From contig OOHL01000002.1 in the NCBI GenBank assembly GCA_900321105.1, positions 128,793 through 192,792 on the forward strand: a stretch of DNA of 64,000 nt, given 5' to 3'. Every line of letters starts with the position of its first letter. Positions within the stretch are counted from its first letter, which is position 1. The stretch comes from an uncultured Pseudomonadota bacterium. Lineage in GTDB: Bacteria > Pseudomonadota > Alphaproteobacteria > Rs-D84. The translations under genes were made by a program, and so were the position numbers. Of the stretch, positions 8,326 through 15,423 are shown in pieces. A model generated the notes under the pieces. The model did not search any database, was not told the DNA's origin, and saw only the letters and a list, made by a program, of their open reading frames with translations.

Positions 8326-9012
8326 TTAAATACTGATTTCATCACCGTATGTTAAAACATAACCGTTTCCAAAGCGCAGAACCAATGCGCCATCTTCATT
8401 AAGGCCTATTAATTCGGCTTCTTTCCCTTGGTATTTAATCATTTTATTTATACAAATTGCCAATTCCATCCAACGTTCACGAACAATTGCAAAATCAGTA
8501 CCACGCCATTTATCTAATTTCTTCATTAATACCGAAAGCACATCATTAACATCTGCTTCTGCATATTCTGAAACCTTGGTTGTTTTATATTCTTTGACCG
8601 TCGGACAGGTTTTAATATTTATACCAATTCCAACAATTACAAAATTACGCGCATATTCAATTAAAACACCACTGATTTTTTTACCATCAATCAAAACATC
8701 GTTTGGCCATTTAATTTGTGGTTTTAATCCGAATGAAATCAAAGTTTCAGCCACCGCAACACCAACTGCATATGAAAGTTTTGGATCACGTTCATATATT
8801 TTATAAATAAAAGACGCATAAAGATTACCATGATGTGAAACCCATGTTCGTTTATAACGCCCACGTCCGGCAGATTGCGCCTGGGCAACAACAACCGTCT
8901 TGTCCACTGCATCACCAGATACAATCAAATCATGTGCATAATCCTGGGTCGATGGAATTTTATCAAAAGAAATTAATTTATATGCGTCCAATTTTATATC
9001 CCCCATTTTCAT
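8326..9012 (-). CDS. birA: Biotin--[acetyl-CoA carboxylase] ligase, catalytic-only type
   Basis: BirA activates biotin with ATP and attaches it to the biotin carboxyl carrier protein. The 228-residue protein has the biotinyl-AMP loop SAGRGRYKRTW near residue 47, followed by GNLYASF, IKWPNDVLIDGKKISGVLIE and VGIGINIK. It lacks the N-terminal DNA-binding domain of the E. coli protein, so it is a group I ligase without direct repressor function. Start alternatives are ATG 9012 and ATG 9006. It overlaps by 35 bases the upstream winged-helix gene, which may be co-translated. Confidence 0.92.
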   Translation of the reverse strand: MKMGDIKLDAYKLISFDKIPSTQDYAHDLIVSGDAVDKTVVVAQAQSAGRGRYKRTWVSHHGNLYASFIYKIYERDPKLSYAVGVAVAETLISFGLKPQIKWPNDVLIDGKKISGVLIEYARNFVIVGIGINIKTCPTVKEYKTTKVSEYAEADVNDVLSVLMKKLDKWRGTDFAIVRERWMELAICINKMIKYQGKEAELIGLNEDGALVLRFGNGYVLTYGDEISI

Positions 9013-9397
9013 TTAATATAAAATCGCGACCATATGTCTTGCGTAATTGATATATCGCATTTTCAACAGTGTGTGTCGTCACATCAGGTGACAAACCAAC
9101 CGCCAATTTCAAATTATTTATGCTGATATTTGGATTTTTATAAAGGGCGACTATGATTTTTCTTTGCAATTCAGGTAAAACAACATTGTGCCCAAAAACA
9201 TCTACGATGATGTCGTTATTATTAAACTTTGATAATATTATATCTTGTAAATCGTCAACCGATATGGGCGCATTTATCTTGATATCATCCAATATTACAT
9301 CCGCAATATTCGGAGTATCAACAACGCATGCGCCTAAATCGGTCAAAATATGATTCCAGTATTTATCAGATGTAAAAACTTTTATGTTTTTCAGCAT
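8978..9397 (-). CDS. Small protein with a C-terminal winged-helix domain, overlapping birA
   Basis: 139 residues. The N-terminal half looks like a degenerate receiver-like alpha/beta domain (VFTSDKYWNHILTDLGACVVD; LDDIKINAPISVDDLQDII; NDIIVDVFG). The C-terminal half (LPELQRKIIVALYKNPNISINNLKLAVGLS, then THTVENAIYQLRKTYG, FILNENGGYKIGR) is a typical OmpR/PhoB-type winged helix. No receiver phosphorylation Asp is evident. The 35-base overlap with birA implies coupling. I do not recognise a named orthologue; it could be a cell-cycle or biotin-related regulator. Confidence 0.6.
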   Translation of the reverse strand: MLKNIKVFTSDKYWNHILTDLGACVVDTPNIADVILDDIKINAPISVDDLQDIILSKFNNNDIIVDVFGHNVVLPELQRKIIVALYKNPNISINNLKLAVGLSPDVTTHTVENAIYQLRKTYGRDFILNENGGYKIGRI

Positions 9398-9442
9398 ATT
9401 TACACAATACCGAATTATGCGACATTGTGCAACATTTTATTC

Positions 9443-9685
9443 TTACATCGTGTGTTCGTGTGACGGAATAAATTTAGTAAAATCTTCCAACGAAGCACCT
9501 GTGGATGCCAGTATCTTAGAAATACTGTTAGTCGAAGGCCATCTTGGTTGACCTTCTTTGGACCAACGTTTACTTCTGTTGAATGTGGTTGGATCCAGCC
9601 CGCTGCATTTGGCCAAACCAGAACAGGACATATGATGTTCACTTGCAAAATTTTCTATTGCGCGCCATACATCTTCGTGTGTCAT
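9443..9685 (-). CDS. Short XRE-type HTH protein, resembling the N-terminus of an S24 repressor
   Basis: 80 residues: MTHEDVWRAIENFASEHHMSC, then GLAKCSGLDPTTFNRSKRWS and RWPSTNSISKILASTGASLEDF. This matches the N-terminal HTH region of the conserved alphaproteobacterial LexA-like/S24 regulators, which are normally over 200 residues. Here the frame ends right after the HTH, and I see no peptidase domain downstream. It is either a stand-alone HTH protein or a truncated regulator whose DNA-binding part has been kept. Promoter sequences must lie between 9686 and about 9830; none is clear. Confidence 0.6.
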   Translation of the reverse strand: MTHEDVWRAIENFASEHHMSCSGLAKCSGLDPTTFNRSKRWSKEGQPRWPSTNSISKILASTGASLEDFTKFIPSHEHTM

Positions 9686-9836
9686 GTGCTTTTTCTCCTA
9701 TTTTTATCAGGTTTTCCAATCCAACAATCTAATAATAATTGATACAAAGAATAAATTCAATCCCATATTCATAGTTTGTATTCCTATAAAACAAAGCACA
9801 GAAACATGGACTAAAAAAATTTTTTGACAAAAATAC

Positions 9837-9865
9837 TTGACAAATCGCTTTTTGTGTATTACATT
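9837..9865 (+). promoter_or_regulatory. Sigma-70 promoter of the candidate sRNA
   Basis: TTGACA at 9837-9842, a 17-base spacer, and TACATT at 9860-9865. Predicted start of transcription is near 9872. No plausible coding start follows before the terminator at 10026. Confidence 0.6.
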
Positions 9866-9871
9866 TCGATT

Positions 9872-10048
9872 CGTCAAAGGATGAATAATCATTTGACCAT
9901 AGCGGGCCCAGAGTTTTCAGACTCCCTCCTACATTCTCTCTCCTCTGGACTTTGGGCCCAAACAGAGTTTTGGATGCCCATTTCTTTTTCTCCTTTCCTT
10001 CCTTTCAGGGCATCCGAATAAAAAGCCACCCTTGCGGGTGGTTTTTTT
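9872..10048 (+). ncRNA. Candidate small RNA with two C/U-rich hairpin loops
   Basis: Between a good promoter and a strong terminator lies about 175 nt without a credible ORF. Hairpin 1 pairs gggccc...ctctgg-type arms (9904-9914 with 9943-9959) and exposes a pyrimidine loop containing ctccctcctac and attctctctcctctg (9933-9947). Hairpin 2 pairs ggatgccc (9972-9979) with gggcatcc (10008-10015) around a 28-nt loop made almost wholly of C and U. Terminator hairpin ccaccc/gggtgg with a U-run closes it (10026-10048). CCUCC-type loops are anti-Shine-Dalgarno signatures known from alphaproteobacterial sRNAs; a trans-acting translational repressor is inferred. Confidence 0.55.
10025..10048. terminator. 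Bidirectional terminator between the sRNA and the cysteine-rich gene
   Basis: gccaccc ttgc gggtggtttttt on the plus strand and ccacccgcaagggtggctttttat on the minus strand. It closes the sRNA from the left, and the minus-strand gene stopping at 10047 from the right. Confidence 0.85.
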
Positions 10049-11600
10049 ATTTACAATTAAGTTTCTTTATCGTTCCGTTAAATATCGGAGAATCTTTCAA
10101 AACAAATTGTAGACACATATCAAAAGATTCTGTCTCAAAACGGCTTTCCAATATACCTTTGCTATATATTTCATATCTACAACTTGCATTTGATGTAAAC
10201 ACAATACTAATGTCATCAGTCATACAATCACATATTGTCACACCATTATCCCTATTGCTAAAATGTCCACCTATTTTTTCACAAGCTGCCTTATCGTCTT
10301 CTACAGAAGCGCATTTTCCCATATAATCCCTAACACCATCAGGACAGTTATTATATTTCGTTTCTGGCGCCCCATTCCAATACGATGCAGAATCAGCAAC
10401 GCATTTTGAATTCGTATCTTTCATGATTTTCAAGAACTTTTGATCGCTGTCAGCATAATCTCCATTTTTAAACAAGTTCCAAAAAGACCAGGCTTCTGAA
10501 TTGCCGCTTGCATATAAAAAACGCCCTCTTTCATTATAATCGTCCCATTCCCAACCTGAATCCATTAATACTTTTGAAAATCCTACAGACGACCAATGAT
10601 ACATTGCCGGATAATTACTTAATTTACAATCACATGTAGAAACACCATTTGGATATTCCGTCCATATAAATCCCATATACTTACATTTTTCCTTGTCAAT
10701 ATCTTTTGTAAAACAAGTGTCAATATATGGATGACCGTGTTTATCAAGACATTCTTTAACTTTTTTTACTCCCATGTTTTTCAATGTAATAGGCCCAACA
10801 GAATTTTCATTTTTACAAACTCCCATATACGTAGCTACATCATCTGTTTTTTCACAAACCGACAAACCTTGGTCTTTATCAGATTTCTCAAAATCTCCAC
10901 CCTTGCAAATATATTCTTCCTTGCAGTAATGACACGTATCAGAATTTGCAGGAAGATACATATTGTCGACACAATGTATTGTCGTTATACACTTAGTTTT
11001 ATCAGAGTTTGAGACTTTGCCATCAACACATTTTATTTTATCTTTTCCACCTGGACATGCGTAACCGTCTGGGCAGGACCAACACAATCCTGGTCCCATA
11101 AGATATTTTCCTGGTTCGCATTCTTTATTTCTTTTTGATTCAGATGTGTTATCAGAATTTCTTTTTTGTTCACATTTTGTTTTATCTGCATTTGCAATTT
11201 GTCCAGCCGGACATTTTATTATTCCCTGAACTTTTGATGCAAACGCAAAACTGCCACCTGCACATACATAATATCGGTCTTTACATGTTGTGCATTTTGT
11301 TGCATTTGCCGGCAAATATTGCCCAGGATCACATTTATACTCTTGCGCAGCATTTGATGTGTTTGTGATTGGTGTTATTTCCTGTTCTGTCACATTTGAT
11401 TTTTCAATGCCAGATTTTATAAAACATTTTTTCAAATTATCATTATCCATGCCGTGCTTATTAAAACATTGGTGCATTGATTCCTTGGATATTAATATTG
11501 CCGCCACAGCATCAGTATTTATAGAAAAATAACACATCAAAAATGCCAGATAAAATCCCCCGCATGCGTATTTGGAAAACCGCGGCTTGAAAGCAATCAT
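10047..11600 (-). CDS. Secreted cysteine-rich repeat protein
   Basis: I chose ATG 11600 because aaggag lies just upstream and a signal-like hydrophobic stretch (YLAFLMCYFSINTDAVAA) follows; an earlier ATG at 11687 would overlap the next gene. The 517-residue product carries three or more TNF-receptor-like units of the form CxPGxYLxA.....CxxC...YxCxGG (about residues 85-240: CDPGQYLPANATKC, CPDGYACPGG, CKEEYICKGG). A C-terminal half follows with several CxC/CDC motifs. Such proteins are abundant in this kind of genome and are probably cell-surface or outer-membrane exposed. Function is unknown. The many cysteines imply periplasmic disulfide formation. Confidence 0.7.
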   Translation of the reverse strand: MIAFKPRFSKYACGGFYLAFLMCYFSINTDAVAAILISKESMHQCFNKHGMDNDNLKKCFIKSGIEKSNVTEQEITPITNTSNAAQEYKCDPGQYLPANATKCTTCKDRYYVCAGGSFAFASKVQGIIKCPAGQIANADKTKCEQKRNSDNTSESKRNKECEPGKYLMGPGLCWSCPDGYACPGGKDKIKCVDGKVSNSDKTKCITTIHCVDNMYLPANSDTCHYCKEEYICKGGDFEKSDKDQGLSVCEKTDDVATYMGVCKNENSVGPITLKNMGVKKVKECLDKHGHPYIDTCFTKDIDKEKCKYMGFIWTEYPNGVSTCDCKLSNYPAMYHWSSVGFSKVLMDSGWEWDDYNERGRFLYASGNSEAWSFWNLFKNGDYADSDQKFLKIMKDTNSKCVADSASYWNGAPETKYNNCPDGVRDYMGKCASVEDDKAACEKIGGHFSNRDNGVTICDCMTDDISIVFTSNASCRYEIYSKGILESRFETESFDMCLQFVLKDSPIFNGTIKKLNCK

Positions 11601-11631
11601 TCCCGACTCCTTGGTGGGTATTATATCATAT

Positions 11632-12567
11632 TTACTTTTCAAAAACACTGAATATTTCCCAATGTGATGATCCAACAAACTGATCAACAGGAATTAGAAC
11701 TGTCGTTTTACATCCACCAGATTCCAAAATCTTTTTATCGCGCACAAATGTTGTTGGATTACAAGAAACATAAATGATTCGTTTTACATCAGATTTTGCG
11801 ATTTCTTTTGATTGCTTTTCTGCGCCTGCACGTGGCGGATCCATTATCACAACATCATATTGTTTAAGATTTTGCGCTGACAAAGGCTTTTTAAATAAAT
11901 CACGCGTTATACCATTGCCAACAATATCAAATCCCGTTGCATTTGTTGCAAATGTGAAATTACCCAACCCACAAAACAAATCTGCAACTTTTTTTGCACC
12001 ATCCACATATTTAACCACTAAATCACGCAGAATTTGTTCGGTTTCAACGGTTGGCTGCAAAAACGCATTTGATGGATATATTACAATTTTATCATTAAAC
12101 TTTATTTCTGGATTTGAATATTTACGAATCGCTTTATCATTCCAAGTAAACCGTATTATCTGTGGCGGTAATTTTTCAACAGCGGCGCGAAAATCAGCAC
12201 TGAAATACGGAACATCGCTTTTTACACCAACATCTATTCCATTTTCGCATTTGGTTATTAAAACCGCCCCTGCGCCGCGCCATGGTAATTTTGCAATATT
12301 TTTTAAAACTTCGTTTATTTCAGGAACTAAATTTGGGCAATTATTTACATCGACGATGTCTTTGCTTTGTTGTTTATAGAATCCAAAATGCCCATCAACG
12401 AATGCAAAATCAGCACGCCGACGTGTTCCTGGTGTTCCCCAGATTGCCGCATCTGTATAATTTAGCAGTGGCAAGTCTTTCTGTTTTACATCACGATATT
12501 TTGCATCTGCAAAATCATATTTGCAGCCACCACACACTTCAAAAAAAGGACATCTGTTTAAACTCAT
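11632..12567 (-). CDS. TrmA/RlmD-family (uracil-C5) RNA methyltransferase
   Basis: 311 residues, short for the family. An N-terminal iron-sulfur cysteine motif (CPFFEVCGGCKYD, residues 6-18) is followed directly by the central domain without a TRAM domain. The SAM-binding motif VADLFCGLGNFTF lies near 192, then MDPPRAGAEKQ and the catalytic VSCNPTTFVRD near 270 (Cys nucleophile). These enzymes make 5-methyluridine in 23S rRNA or tRNA; which site is modified cannot be told. It is divergent from lpxI, with promoter sequences in the 61-base gap. Confidence 0.85.
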   Translation of the reverse strand: MSLNRCPFFEVCGGCKYDFADAKYRDVKQKDLPLLNYTDAAIWGTPGTRRRADFAFVDGHFGFYKQQSKDIVDVNNCPNLVPEINEVLKNIAKLPWRGAGAVLITKCENGIDVGVKSDVPYFSADFRAAVEKLPPQIIRFTWNDKAIRKYSNPEIKFNDKIVIYPSNAFLQPTVETEQILRDLVVKYVDGAKKVADLFCGLGNFTFATNATGFDIVGNGITRDLFKKPLSAQNLKQYDVVIMDPPRAGAEKQSKEIAKSDVKRIIYVSCNPTTFVRDKKILESGGCKTTVLIPVDQFVGSSHWEIFSVFEK

Positions 12568-12593
12568 ATCTGCATATTAACACAAATTCTGTC

Positions 12594-12622
12594 TTGATTC
12601 CAATGTGTTTTGAATCTAAAAT
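12594..12622 (+). promoter_or_regulatory. lpxI promoter placed for a leaderless mRNA
   Basis: TTGATT (12594-12599), 17-base spacer, TAAAAT (12617-12622), then only six bases before ATG 12629. Transcription should start at or next to the A of the ATG, and there is no Shine-Dalgarno sequence. Confidence 0.65.
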
Positions 12623-12628
12623 ACAAAT

Positions 12629-13447
12629 ATGAAAAAAGATTCAGACAAAAAAGTTGCTTTGTTCGCCGGCGCATTGTCGCTGCCGTTTTTAACACGTGAC
12701 GCATTGCGCAAAAACGGATGGGATGTATATGTCGTTGGTATAAAAAACTTTTATGACCCTGCCCTTAACCCTGATTTGGTCGTTCGTATTGGTGGCGGCG
12801 GCTTGGCGGCACGTGAATGCAAAAAACGTGGTATTCACAAACTGGTTTTCGTTGGCGCATTGGGCCATATAAATTTGTCTGATATTAGACCTGATTTATG
12901 GTCAATTGGGGTATTATTAAGCGTATTAAAACATCAACGGGGGTATGATTCTATGGCGGTTGCATTTAACAAGGCTTTGGAAAAGCGCGGTTATGAAATT
13001 GTGGCGGCGCAAGATTTGGCACCAGAATTAACTTTTGAAAAACCTGGTATTCAAACCAAGACAAAACCATCAAAATCGGACGAACACGATATAGAACGTG
13101 CAATTCAGGTTTCACACACAATCGGAATCGAAGACATTGGTGCATCTGTGGTTGTTGATAAACAAGTTGTCGCAGTAGAAGCAGCCGAAGGCACCGCACG
13201 CATGTTGGAACGCGTGGTTGAAATGCGCAAAAACAAAAGAAAAACCGGTGGTGTGTTCGCAAAAATGACTAAGCCAGGTCAGGATTTACGAATTGATATA
13301 CCTGCAATTGGTATTGATACTGTGCGCGCGGTTGCTGCGGCAAAATTGCACGGAATTATTGTTAATGCAAAAACATGCTTTGTTATCGATAAAGATGCGG
13401 TTATCGCGGCCGCGAACAAGGCAAAGATATTTATAAAAGCAATATAA
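12629..13447 (+). CDS. lpxI: UDP-2,3-diacylglucosamine pyrophosphatase LpxI
   Basis: LpxI hydrolyses UDP-2,3-diacylglucosamine to lipid X in lipid A biosynthesis and replaces LpxH in alphaproteobacteria. The 272-residue length and motifs are typical of the DUF1009 family: KVALFAGALSLPFLTRDAL, VFVGALGHIN, then in the C-terminal catalytic domain GASVVVDKQVVAVEAAEGT, FAKMTKPGQDLRIDIPAIG and the last HGIIVNAKTCFVID. The gene is monocistronic, with a promoter immediately upstream and a terminator at 13446-13471. Confidence 0.93.
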   Translation: MKKDSDKKVALFAGALSLPFLTRDALRKNGWDVYVVGIKNFYDPALNPDLVVRIGGGGLAARECKKRGIHKLVFVGALGHINLSDIRPDLWSIGVLLSVLKHQRGYDSMAVAFNKALEKRGYEIVAAQDLAPELTFEKPGIQTKTKPSKSDEHDIERAIQVSHTIGIEDIGASVVVDKQVVAVEAAEGTARMLERVVEMRKNKRKTGGVFAKMTKPGQDLRIDIPAIGIDTVRAVAAAKLHGIIVNAKTCFVIDKDAVIAAANKAKIFIKAI

Positions 13448-13471
13448 AAAAACCGCCGTTTCGGCGGTTTT
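13446..13471. terminator. Bidirectional terminator between lpxI and the FKBP gene
   Basis: aaaccgccg ttt cggcggtttt forms a stable stem flanked by A and T runs on either side, so it can work for both converging genes. Confidence 0.85.
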
Positions 13472-13474
13472 AAA

Positions 13475-13786
13475 TTATTTGATATCTTTTACTGTCACTT
13501 TGAACACGACATCTTTACCTGCAAATTCAGGATAGTAATCCATCGGGAAAGTAATATTGATATCACGACTTTCACCAACTTTGACACCGACCAGTTGTTC
13601 TTCAAAGCCTGGTACAAAAGTGTGACTACCCAATTTCAAAGGATAATCATATCCGGTTCCACCTTGAAATTGTTCAGTTCCCATAAACCCGGCGAAATCT
13701 ATAATAACTGTATCACCATTTTTTGCGGTTTTTTCACATGCTGTCAATGCTGCACACATAGCAATTACTCCTAATACTTTTTTCAT
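13475..13786 (-). CDS. Lipoprotein with an FKBP-type peptidyl-prolyl isomerase domain
   Basis: 103 residues. A lipoprotein signal (MKKVLGVIAMCAALTAC, Cys17) is followed by a compact FKBP domain similar to the isomerase part of trigger factor: DTVIIDFAGFMGTEQF, LKLGSHTFVPGFEEQLVGVKVGE, DINITFPMDYY, AGKDVVFKVTVKDI. It should be anchored in the periplasm and assist protein folding. The ribosome site aagga precedes ATG 13786. Convergent with lpxI. Confidence 0.8.
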   Translation of the reverse strand: MKKVLGVIAMCAALTACEKTAKNGDTVIIDFAGFMGTEQFQGGTGYDYPLKLGSHTFVPGFEEQLVGVKVGESRDINITFPMDYYPEFAGKDVVFKVTVKDIK

Positions 13787-13853
13787 TTAAAATCCTTTAA
13801 TCTGTACCCATTTTAAACCTCTACACCCATCGTAAAACCTTTTTCAATTTTTT

Positions 13854-14381
13854 TTATTTATTGTAAACGCATCTGAAACCGTATTCGCGCATTGTTTCGC
13901 CTTCGGCTTCAACACGATAATCAAAGAAAGTTGTTGGACGCATCACTTCAAATGAAGGACGATCATATACAATCACAATGCTTTCTGCATTACGACCACA
14001 AACTTTTTTCATTTCATAATCTGCGACATGTGCCAAAACAGTTCGTGCATCCGCATCAATATCGGCACCATCTGCATTTTGCATCAAACGCAAACGCATT
14101 TCACGAACATTGCTGTCACCCAAAAGGATTTCGGTGCGAACCATTGTACCCTTGTATTCTTGCCATCTGGTTTCTTTACGCGCAGTATCCCAACGCGATG
14201 CAGACGCGGTGCGCTCTTTCATTGTGCGCGGCTGATACGAATCGATTTGAGAGTATTCGTTTTCTTCGGTTATATATTGTGCAGTGCGTTCATCATAATA
14301 TTCGCCACTATGATTAGAATTTCCGCCGCACCCGACCAGCAAAAGGGATAAACCCATAATAAATAAAACAGATTTTTTCAT
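13854..14381 (-). CDS. Hypothetical lipoprotein
   Basis: 175 residues with signal MKKSVLFIMGLSLLLVGC (Cys18) and a Gly/Ser/Asn-rich start of the mature protein. The body contains two cysteines late in the chain (VCGRNAES and GFRCVYNK) that could pair. It is divergently transcribed from the VirB11-like gene. I do not recognise the family; a link to a secretion apparatus is suggested only by its neighbour. Confidence 0.6.
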   Translation of the reverse strand: MKKSVLFIMGLSLLLVGCGGNSNHSGEYYDERTAQYITEENEYSQIDSYQPRTMKERTASASRWDTARKETRWQEYKGTMVRTEILLGDSNVREMRLRLMQNADGADIDADARTVLAHVADYEMKKVCGRNAESIVIVYDRPSFEVMRPTTFFDYRVEAEGETMREYGFRCVYNK

Positions 14382-14427
14382 TTCTTTTTCTCTTTTTACT
14401 TTTTTTTATTTTAACAAATAAACTTTT

Positions 14428-14456
14428 TTGATTCAAGCCACGATTTATGATAAAAT
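14428..14456 (+). promoter_or_regulatory. Promoter of the VirB11-like gene, leaderless geometry
   Basis: TTGATT (14428-14433), 17-base spacer, TAAAAT (14451-14456). The ATG at 14455 overlaps the -10 box and cannot be used from this promoter; ATG 14461 or 14464 lies at the expected transcription start. Confidence 0.6.
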
Positions 14457-14460
14457 GAAA

Positions 14461-15423
14461 ATGATGTCTAATATAGTTCTTGAATCTTTGTTGAAACCAC
14501 TGGAAGAATTTTATCGTCCTTCGTTTGTCGAAGAAATTGCGATAAATCATGCCGGCGAAGTTTGGATGCGCCTTAATGGCGGTCGCGTTCCATGGGTTGC
14601 CTATAACGCAGAAATTTTATCAAAACAATACTTGGTTGATTTAATTCATACTGTGGCAAATATTTACGAACGTCCATTTGATCCGGTGCATGGGATACCT
14701 GTTGTGTATGCAACATTGCCGGGGAATCATCGTTTTTCTGCTATCGCGGGTCCAAACGTTCAATACGATGAAAACGATGTGACAGGTGGTGTCGCATTAA
14801 ATATTCGTGGTGGCGGTGTTAAAGAGACCAGTTTTGAAAACTATCACCTTAGTCGCGGGAAACAATTGTTAAAAGTCAAACCACGTGAAAAAACAAGACC
14901 AGATGATCCATACGAAAGATTGATGGGTGCTATTAATGATGGCAGTCCGATTTTAATATCTGGTGCAACATCGACTGGTAAAACAACATTTTTAAATCAT
15001 ATGTTAACATTGATTGACCAAAACAGTCGTGTTATCACTGTTGAAGACGCACGTGAAATTCGTGTCCCACAAAAGAACCGTGTTCATTTTGTATTATCAC
15101 GTACAGAACAAACAAACGATTTTAATTATGCACGTTTGTTGGATTTGGTTGTTCGTATGACACCTGACGTAATTATAGGTGGTGAAATATCAACTGACAA
15201 TGCTGCGGTTTTATGGGAAATGTTGGGAACAGGACACGACCATTTCTATACAACAATTCATGCAGAAAGCGCCGAAGCAGCCTATGCTGCATTTGCAGAC
15301 CGAATATTACACACACAACCTGCATATGACAGAACAGATTTAATTGCAGAAATGAAAAAGAAAATCCGCGTTGTTCAATTATCGCGTGATGGCACACTGC
15401 GTGCCGTGACAGAGGTTGTATAA
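14461..15423 (+). CDS. virB11: VirB11-type secretion ATPase
   Basis: VirB11 hexamers power type IV secretion or related pilus assembly at the inner membrane. The protein (about 320 residues, close to the family norm) has an N-terminal domain followed by the Walker A motif GATSTGKTTFLNH near 175, VEDAREIRV, HFVLSRTEQ, the His box/Walker B region TPDVIIGGEIS and GTGHDHFYTTIHAESAEAAY. No other virB gene lies beside it, so in this genome the system is scattered or the ATPase serves another machine. It converges on priA with no gap. Confidence 0.85.
   Translation: MMSNIVLESLLKPLEEFYRPSFVEEIAINHAGEVWMRLNGGRVPWVAYNAEILSKQYLVDLIHTVANIYERPFDPVHGIPVVYATLPGNHRFSAIAGPNVQYDENDVTGGVALNIRGGGVKETSFENYHLSRGKQLLKVKPREKTRPDDPYERLMGAINDGSPILISGATSTGKTTFLNHMLTLIDQNSRVITVEDAREIRVPQKNRVHFVLSRTEQTNDFNYARLLDLVVRMTPDVIIGGEISTDNAAVLWEMLGTGHDHFYTTIHAESAEAAYAAFADRILHTQPAYDRTDLIAEMKKKIRVVQLSRDGTLRAVTEVV

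Noticed and set aside
11774..12379. Plus-strand open frame of about 200 codons
   Set aside because: Antisense to the RNA methyltransferase, which has clear family motifs. No start signals.
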